Positions 26,301 through 35,300 of a DNA stretch of 64,000 bases are shown piece after piece. The stretch's first letter is position 1; each line of letters opens with the position of its first letter. This stretch comes from Spodoptera frugiperda (lineage: Eukaryota; Arthropoda; Insecta; Lepidoptera; Noctuidae). A program made the position numbers and the translations under genes. The stretch lies in the NCBI RefSeq assembly GCF_023101765.2, contig NC_064240.1, positions 7,254,001 through 7,318,000 on the forward strand. Reading direction: 5' to 3'. The notes below the pieces were generated by a model. That model was not told the DNA's origin and ran no database searches. It worked only from the letters and a program-made list of their open reading frames with translations.

Positions 26301-29300
26301 GTTTTGGCATCGAAATTAATTGGCTTCGAGTTTTTTATGTGAGTGAAAATTCTAAATTTGTCAATGTTGTTCATCGCTGCAGCATCCGTCGTTTAATTGG
26401 CATGTTATGAGTGACTTCTACTCAGTGTCCAACTATGATTGAAATAATATTTCACATTCTTCAAAAATACTAAAACTAGACAAGAGACTCATGTGATATG
26501 TACGAGTACGAGTATTGGTAGCTAGATAGTATTAATCATTTGACCTCTTCCATGTTGTCTACTTTTCATGTATTCTTTCTAAACTATGAAGTATGTATGA
26601 GTGATACAGTAAGTAGAAACGCTATGAGGCTCTCTAATACTACTATTTAGCCATTTACTATGTCATTGGCATACAATGATGACGTTGAACTCATTCGTAA
26701 TCTGTACTGTTGGAGTAGATCTTTATTATCACATTGGCCATAAATACATTACGTGGTTACAGAAATCAAAGAAACCAGAAAAAGACTCCAGCACCCCCAA
26801 CAAGGTATCTTTGAGATGATCTTAATCGTGAATATTTTTTAATAGATGTTTTTCCTTTCATTATTTTTATTTTAATCCTCGATTCGGTCGGTTATTGCTT
26901 CCTTTGTCTAACAAGCCTCATCTCAAAGCATAGGATTTTTTGATTTCGATATTTATGATCATTGCCTTGTAACCCTTATTTTATTTTAGCATGCGTCTAC
27001 CAGTGGGGTCATAGCCTAATCCATAAGTAATGTTGTCCGTTTACACAGTATTTGTGATGTTATAAGTTAGATAAGTAAATTGTGTTTTAGTTATAGCGAA
27101 TACTGTATGGGTTGTCCATTTTATATAAATTACAGATTAAACATTCACCTTGCAGTAAATTTCTTAGACGCCATACGTCTTGTTTGCCGGTAAGTGCAAA
27201 CACTATTAAAGCACTATAAAGTTATTAATTTAATTTGCTACATTAAGCACACTCAAGAGGATTTTGGTATTAATTTATTATAAGTTCTAGGGTTGTCACT
27301 ATCGGGTACAAAAATAATGAAAATGTTAAAAAAGGCTTATGAGGTTCGTGTGTTTTGTGTTGGGTTGTGTCTACATATTGTTTAAAAGGAAAAAATGCAC
27401 ACATAATAGCTTTCATTTTGTGGATTACCATGGCCCTACTGTATTTATTTGCTTTGTATCAGCATGTATTTTTATAAGTATTATTGTGTATACAATAGCG
27501 TACGATTTGTAGCATTTTTGATAGTATGCATGGTCACACAGTAACCTGAGTTCCATTAAATCACCAAACTTGTTAATATTTTTTTATTTAGCTTCGTGGT
27601 AACGGTAAGCAAGCTTTGTGGTACAGGTTAATGCATAATGACGCGCTGCAGCATTGGTCGTTAACGACTAGAACTAAAAATGATATTGAATAATATTTTA
27701 TTCTTTTAGAATGTCGATGAAACTGGTAACGTGATATTCCATCCTAAAGAATATAAGGAGCCGATTCTGTTCTCGTTCCGTGCAAAGAATTTCTTTGGTA
27801 AAAAGAAGGCTGCTATTCGCGTTGAGTTTGGTGAATGGTCCGATAAGTTCTCGCTTGATGTTCCTGGAAGCTCTGGTGTTGTACTGTGCAAGCACGAGGG
27901 GCGAACGTATCAGGTAAATAAAGATTCTCATTACATATTTTCCCAATGTCAGTTATATAGACTATCAAAGTTTATCCTTATTTTTTTAATCATAATTTCC
28001 TCTTTGTAGGTGGCAGTTACGAATCAACTTACATTCAACAGTTTGACTAAAATGGTGATATTCACGCCTTACTTCTTGATCATCAATGAAGCGCCATTTG
28101 ATATTCAATATCAGGAGCTGCATAGATCTGGTGATCCTTGGACTACGGTAAGACAATATAGAATACATACACATTTTATTTTTCGTTATATGACGAAACT
28201 TTTTCCCGACAAACGGGTTTGATACATTTATTGCCTTATTGTGATTCTGATGGAGGTTTAGGGTAACTAAATATTTTGTATTGTTTTAGGTGGCACAAAA
28301 TTCAAGTGCTCCGTTGTGGCCGATTGTAGAGAAAGAAGACAAGTTGTTGTTATTGCGCGTCGCTTGTTCTCCAGGACATGCTGCTCCATTCTTATACACT
28401 GAACAACATTCAGTCTGCTTGAAGCTGGACAATGAGGTAACATAATAATTATTATTCTTTATTAATAAAATATACTAATTATATTGGTACTAGAATTAGT
28501 ACAAATTGTTTTGTGAAATTATGTGGTGGTTCCAAACATAATTGCCGAGACATCAACACTTGAGAAATTACCTATTAGGTATGATATTTCAAAACTTTTG
28601 TGCCTAATATACTTACATAATACAAGTTAGAAAATAAAAATAACTTTTTTTTCCCATGACAGTTTGGCGGTCTACACGTGGAAGTGCAACTGAGTGAAGG
28701 CGGTACTTATATCACAATACGACAGTACCGCGACGGACACGCGCCTGCATTGCTCGTCAACTATACGCCGCACAATATCACTGTGTACGAGAAGGAAAAC
28801 GTTAATGTTAAGTAAGTCAATTTTTTTATAGTAAAGAGACAATTAATAAAAGTTAAGGTTTAATTTGTAGCTTTAAAGCATATCGAGATCGGAAGCAAAT
28901 ATCTTTATGATTGAGACTCTACAGGATTTAAGAGAAACACTATAGTTATCCTATAGTTAAATTTAATCAAATTGGTAATTTTCAGGAAATTGAAATCAAT
29001 GCATAAAATGTTGTATACATGGGATAACCCAGCAGGACCGCGTGTTCTAATATTTGAAAGTCACAAGAAGAAAGAAGTCGAAAACGACTTGAGGAAAGAT
29101 GGTATTGGAGAATTCTTGTAAGTATTAATACTGACTATACTTCAACCAAAATTGGTGTGAATTTTTGTAAACAAACCATAAAAGTAAGAAGCCAAATAGA
29201 ATTTTACTGTCCTTTTCTTTTAACACTGTAGACAAGAGCAAACACATGCGGTGGAATTGACGAGACATAGTTCTATCCTTATAGTGTCTTTACAAATATA

Positions 29301-32300
29301 TCACACCGCTCTTTCTCGAATTACAATAATTTTTTATAACAACATCTTTAATATTATACTGTACTTTTTATCGATAGGATCAATGACCACACAAAGGTGC
29401 ATTGGGTCTCGTTCCTGGACGGATTGCAGCGAGTGATACTATTCACAGACGACCCGATGCTAGCCAGCGGCGCATATACCGTTGGGGAAGCGGAGTCAGT
29501 GGACACTGAACTAGTATTGTCCATGCAAGGCATTGGACTGTCTTTGGTAAACGACCCAGAGCAACTCGAAATTGTTTACATCAGTATATCCAAGTATGTT
29601 TTTGTTTAATATCTTTCTACTTTACTTAAAGGAGATTGTCCAAATCTGGCTATTTTTGAACAGGCTGCTCAACAAAAATGTAATTTACCAATAATTTTAT
29701 TTATATGTAAATTTTATTTTATTTTTTATTTTTTATTTTATTTTTTTGTTTTTAGTAAATGTCTGATGCTAATAACTTTGTGTAAATTAGCACTATAAAA
29801 AAATCGTTTTTTATTGGTATTTGTCATAACAAATACCAATAAAAACTACTACAAATACTTGGTCTTATCATATTAAGACCAAGTCTTTGTAGTAGTTGGC
29901 TTTGAATTTGACTTTAGTGCTGCCAATCTGCTGTCAATCTGTTGTGTTTTTCGTCAAAATGACAGATATTATTCGCTTTGTTCTTTTGCATTGTGAGTGT
30001 TGCAACTGCAGTTTATTGTGTGGGAAAATACAAAGTAGACACATTAGTAGGAATACATATTTTGTATATATATTATATGAAAATAACACTAAAGGCAGGA
30101 CAGCCATAAAACATTATTACTGCAACTGCATAGTGGGTCATAGAACAGTAGGTTGATGTGCACATATAATAACTATTTTTGAGTTTTTGAGCTTGGTAAG
30201 GTACCAGAAAATTATTAATCCACCTGCCGAGTTCCTTGACCATATTTTAATTACATACTAGCTTTTGCCCGCGACTTCGTTCGCGTGGAATAGTGACTTC
30301 CGGCAAATTTTTGGTTTTAACCACATAGTTCCCGATCTCTTCAAAAATGAGATGTAGAAGATATTCCAGGGAACTCTTCAAAAATCAACATAATGAGCTC
30401 TGCGTTTGAATTTAATAGATGTATACTCACTTAGGGCATTGAAAAAAATAGTTTAAAAACGGACTTAAACTAAAGAAATATAATCTCTCCGAACTTAAGA
30501 TGAAAACTAACTTAAAACTAAAGAAAGCTACGAATTACGAATTTATAACAATTAATTACATATGAATCGGACTAATATTGCATTTTAATAAAAAAAAAAT
30601 GTTTTATTTCATGCATAACCAGTTTCAATAAAATGTAAAATAATATCTAAATATAAATCTTGATACAAAACTAAGTTTGTATCTTCATTCTTACTGATAT
30701 GAACTAATAAATCAAACATATATTATTAGCTGAAGTGCTTGTTCAAAAATAGCCAAAGTCCCATACAAGTTGGTCAATCCCCTTTACGTCTTTTGTATTT
30801 AATATAACTCATTTTACTTTCAGCTCTGGTATAATATGGGAACAGTGCAAGGTGGGTGCACGCCGCTACAAAAAGATTGAAGGGACAAAAGTATTGCAAT
30901 TGGAAGAGTGCTATCAAAGATATATTTCTGAAAAGATGGTTAGCGACGAGCCTGTTGTGCCTCGTGTCTATATAGATGAAAAAGTTGAGGTATGCTTTTA
31001 CAAAATAATTATGATGTCCCTGTGTGATAACTTACTTACTTATTAACACCTCGTAAGACTTGCTATGTTGACTAAAAAAACTGCCCGCCAATAAATTATT
31101 GTGTGGAAAATGTTAAATGAAATCCTATAATTTAACAGCAATTTATGTTTATTAAAAATTAAAAGCAGTATAGAATCGGACTTTACCAAGCAAATGTCTG
31201 CAGGTGGATTTCGAAGAGATGCGTCAGTTGAAGCCGTCGGTGCGCCTCCTGCGTCGCACGCTGCAGCCGGGGCTGTGGGCGTCGTACGGTCTGACGGCGC
31301 ACTCGCGGCGCCTGCACGCGCGCCTGCACCGCCTGCAGATCGACCAGCAGCTGCCGCTGCCCACCTTCCCCGTCGTGCTCGCGCCCGTACCGCCGCCAAG
31401 ATCCATCACCAACGAAGATCCCAGCGGTCAGTACACCTAATTCAATCCTTATTTCTTTCTGTAAAAAGTTCTTTTTTATCTGTAGGTTTTGTATTAGTGG
31501 TTTTAATAGATATGTAGATATTGATGTCAAACGTATAGAACACTTTTAATAAGCACCCCCTACTCTTTTCTCGGGTGTCGACTACTGACTGTCGACGAAG
31601 GAACTGCACATTTCACATAATATAACAAATACTAGCAGAAATTATGTAGAAGAGGTCTATAGGCCAGCAGTGGACTGTCATGGGCTGTTAACTTGAAACC
31701 AAAAATACGATTTTCGAAGAGTAATTGAAACTTATGATTTGTATGGAACAAAATACTTTATCTTCACTTGATTTTGAGACTCTTCTATGTTTTGAATTTT
31801 GATTCAGTCATCATTGATTTCATCTGTCCATAACTACCTAAACAGCCGACTGTGACAAACAGTCATCACTAATGTCATATCATCCTTCATAAGTTGTGAA
31901 GGTTTGATATTCTGACGAACCAAATCGTTATAGAATTTTTGACCTCTTTTCCTAAATTGTGTTTTATCTTTTTGCATGACCGGGGTTTGGTATGCACGTA
32001 GCCCAAGGTATGCAGCGAATGCTAGATATCGCTAGAAAATGAAATAACTAACGCTTAGCTTGCTTATTAATACTCACTGTGTAATAAAGCACATATATTT
32101 AAACCGTATTATATTTTAGGTATGAAGCCGTTTATAGAAGTGTCGATAGTGGAACGAATAATGGAGCATAGCAAAGTGCGGCAATACAAGTACTATAAGG
32201 TGTTGATTCAGGAGTTCCATGTTAAAGTCGATATGGGACTCATCAACGCGCTCATGGGCATGTTCCCGCAACGATTGCTGAATGAACAGGAAGCGGTAAG

Positions 32301-35300
32301 ACTTTAAAACACTAGTTAAACCGTACCCTTAGTACGAGTTTGCTTTACGTTTAAAGTAATTGAAACGACAGCGCGTTCGGCGCTCTGATTAGCTGCCTCG
32401 AATAAATCAACCAATCAGAGCGCCGAACGCGCTTTAGTTTCGATCTTGTTAAACGTAAAACAAACTCGTACTAAGCCATCTGGTTTCTTAATACTGTGTA
32501 CCGTTACTTGAATATCAAATGTCTAAATACGATTTACGATCAGAAACTTCAAGTGGAATGAAACATTATAATATTCTTCTAGCTGGACGCGTTCCAACTG
32601 GACTTAGAGAAGGCAGGACAACCATTAGAAGCATTAGCTGCTATAGGCGTGGCATCAGATCTCAAGAATTTCTACGACAATTTACATTTGTCACCGCTCA
32701 AGGTAAATTAATAACAAAATCAAATATACGAAGTACATTTTTACTTGAAGTTATTCGAATTTTAACCATGTTACTATGTATTTTAGGTTCATGTTTCGTT
32801 CTCTCTCGGTGGAGCTACTCAACTGCCAACGTTCGTTGGCACAGTTCTCCAGAGCATTGGCGTTACGTTGACAGATATGAACGATGTAGTTTTCAAGTAA
32901 GAATATTAATTGGTATAATTTCAATGATAGGAAACTATAGAAAAACTAAGCATTCCGATGTTTCGGGAAAAATCTTAAATTATTTTGTCAATACTAAATC
33001 TTAATGCGTTATTCTTGATTTTTTCTTTCAAAATATGTGATTAATTTTATTCAAATTTCTACCAGATTATCTTACTACGAAAGGAACTATGAGTTCTTAT
33101 CTCAGAAGGAGATGATTGGACAAGTTCAGAGCCATTACACAGGGCAGGCGCTAAAGCAACTGTATGTGCTTGTACTCGGGCTCGATGTAATAGGCAACCC
33201 GTACGGACTCGTCGTCGGCTTGAAGAAGGGAGTGGAAGATCTCTTCTATGAGCCATTCCAGGTAATTAAACTTGAAGAAAGATTTCACGTGCAGAATAAC
33301 ATTCAGAACTGTAATGGTACATTAAATAGATTTATCGCATAACGTCGTTACGAACTGACAAATGACACATGGAAGTAATGTAGAAGTGGCGAAGTGAACC
33401 CTAGAAAATATGTTTTATTCAATATTTTATTTTTTCAGCATCTAATTGCCTACTACTTAACTACAGCGTCGTCTCTATTTCCTTTAGTCGTCTTCTTTAT
33501 TTTCTAGCTAAGAAATGTTAACGAAAGTACTTCTTTTAGGGTGCTATCCAAGGTCCAGGAGAGTTCGCGGAAGGTTTGTTCCTGGGTGTGAGGTCACTCG
33601 TGGGTCATACGGTGGGTGGCGCGGCCGGCGCAGTGTCTAGGATCACGGGCGCTATGGGGCATGGACTCGCTGCCTTGTCTCTTGATAAGGTACTGTAATA
33701 ACATAAAATAAGAATAAATAAACCACCTGTGTAACTTTTACAACATATCTATAAAACACGTACTTTGTAACTTTTTAGTTGTGAGTTTCTCTAAGTGTTA
33801 CTTAACAAATACACAATTTGTGCAGGATTACCAGCGCCGTCGCCGTGATAATATCAATAAACCACCTGCGAACCTTCAAGAAGGTCTAGCGAGAAGTGGT
33901 AAAGGCCTCGTCATGGTACGTATTATTTCGAGTTTAATGTAAAAAATAATTAATAACTACTTTTTTAGCCGTTCGTAGGTATTTAGTACCTACATAATTT
34001 ATGTACTTATTTAAAATGAGATTTTCTGAAAACAGAAATTTTGGCTAATATGTATGTATCGATGTTATCAAGACATAAGTGCTATGTACTCGTGGTTCTA
34101 CAATCCCAAACAACACAGGGCGTGGTAGACGGCGTGACGGGGGTATTCACGAAGCCCATAGAGGGCGCTCGTGAGCAGGGAGTGGAAGGGTTCTTCCGGG
34201 GACTCGGTCGGGGCGCAGTCGGGCTCGTTGCACGACCCACTGCTGGCGTCGTGGACTTCGCGTCCGGATCACTCGATGCCGTCAAGAGGTGACGTCACGC
34301 ATGCTACTACTGCATGCTTCACCTGCATCGCATGCTCTGTTCTATGTGCTCTACTGCTATTGTGTCGCAAATAAACTGCACTGTTGATATTTATATCGCA
34401 CTTGTTTATGTTTAGCTTTCGATTTGTCTCTGGGATGCTTGGCGAATTTCATGTTTAAGTAACTATCATCACCCTTCAAACTTCTGAATAGAAGATGTTT
34501 ACCTTTACCGTTATAAATTTAGGGTTTTATTTCGCTATGATTGTATGTTAACTGAATGTCAGGGTGTAGTGGACGGAGTCCGCGGCGTGTTGATACGTCC
34601 GATACAAGGGGCGCACGAGGGCGGCGCGGGGGGGTTCGTGAAGGGGCTCGGCCGCGGCGCCGTGGGCCTGGTAGTGCGCCCCGTCGGCGGCGTCGTCGAC
34701 TTCACCTCCGGACTACTCACATCTGTTAAGAGGTGGTGAGGTTACCGGAGTTAGATGTTTCGTAGTCTTACGTCATGTAGATATTACGGGTGTATTGATA
34801 ATGTAATTTTAGATCCCGTGCTGGGACATTTACTTAAACTGGTATCTTTAAAAGGGTTGACTACTATAAATTTTGTAGTAAAAATGTAGCGATAATCAAA
34901 TGTAGGATTAGTCTATTACGTGATAGTATGAAACCGTATTTACGACACCCCACATATTTAATCCAGTCGTTAGGCTATATTATGTTGCTATCAAAAACAG
35001 ATTAGTTTAGATTTTTACTAAAATAGCCTAAGTGCAGATAGACGGTACATTTCATACATATTTATCTATTTATTCAGTTGTATTTAAAAGGTGTTGGAGC
35101 TAAACTGACATTATCTTGATTGACGCTAATACTTCATATGCAATATTGCCGCTTTTTTGCTTTTAGTATAACATGCTTGTGTGTATTGTATCATTTGTAT
35201 CTAACAAGAGGTCGTGACTCACACAATAAAGACACTAATCCCACCCGTTCAATGTTATTTATTCAGACTCACATTTCTTTTTAACATAGACTTTTAATTT

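Noticed and set aside
27592..27626. Exon-like segment LRGNGKQALWYR in intron 42
   Set aside because: The end resembles the LCYR end of exon 41, but lengths of 13 or 35 nt to possible donors break the frame into exon 43.
34733..34738. Alternative donor GTGAGG at 34736 for exon 57b
   Set aside because: It fits the donor consensus better than GTGGTG, but joining to exon 58 would create TGA at once. The donor at 34733 keeps the family sequence.
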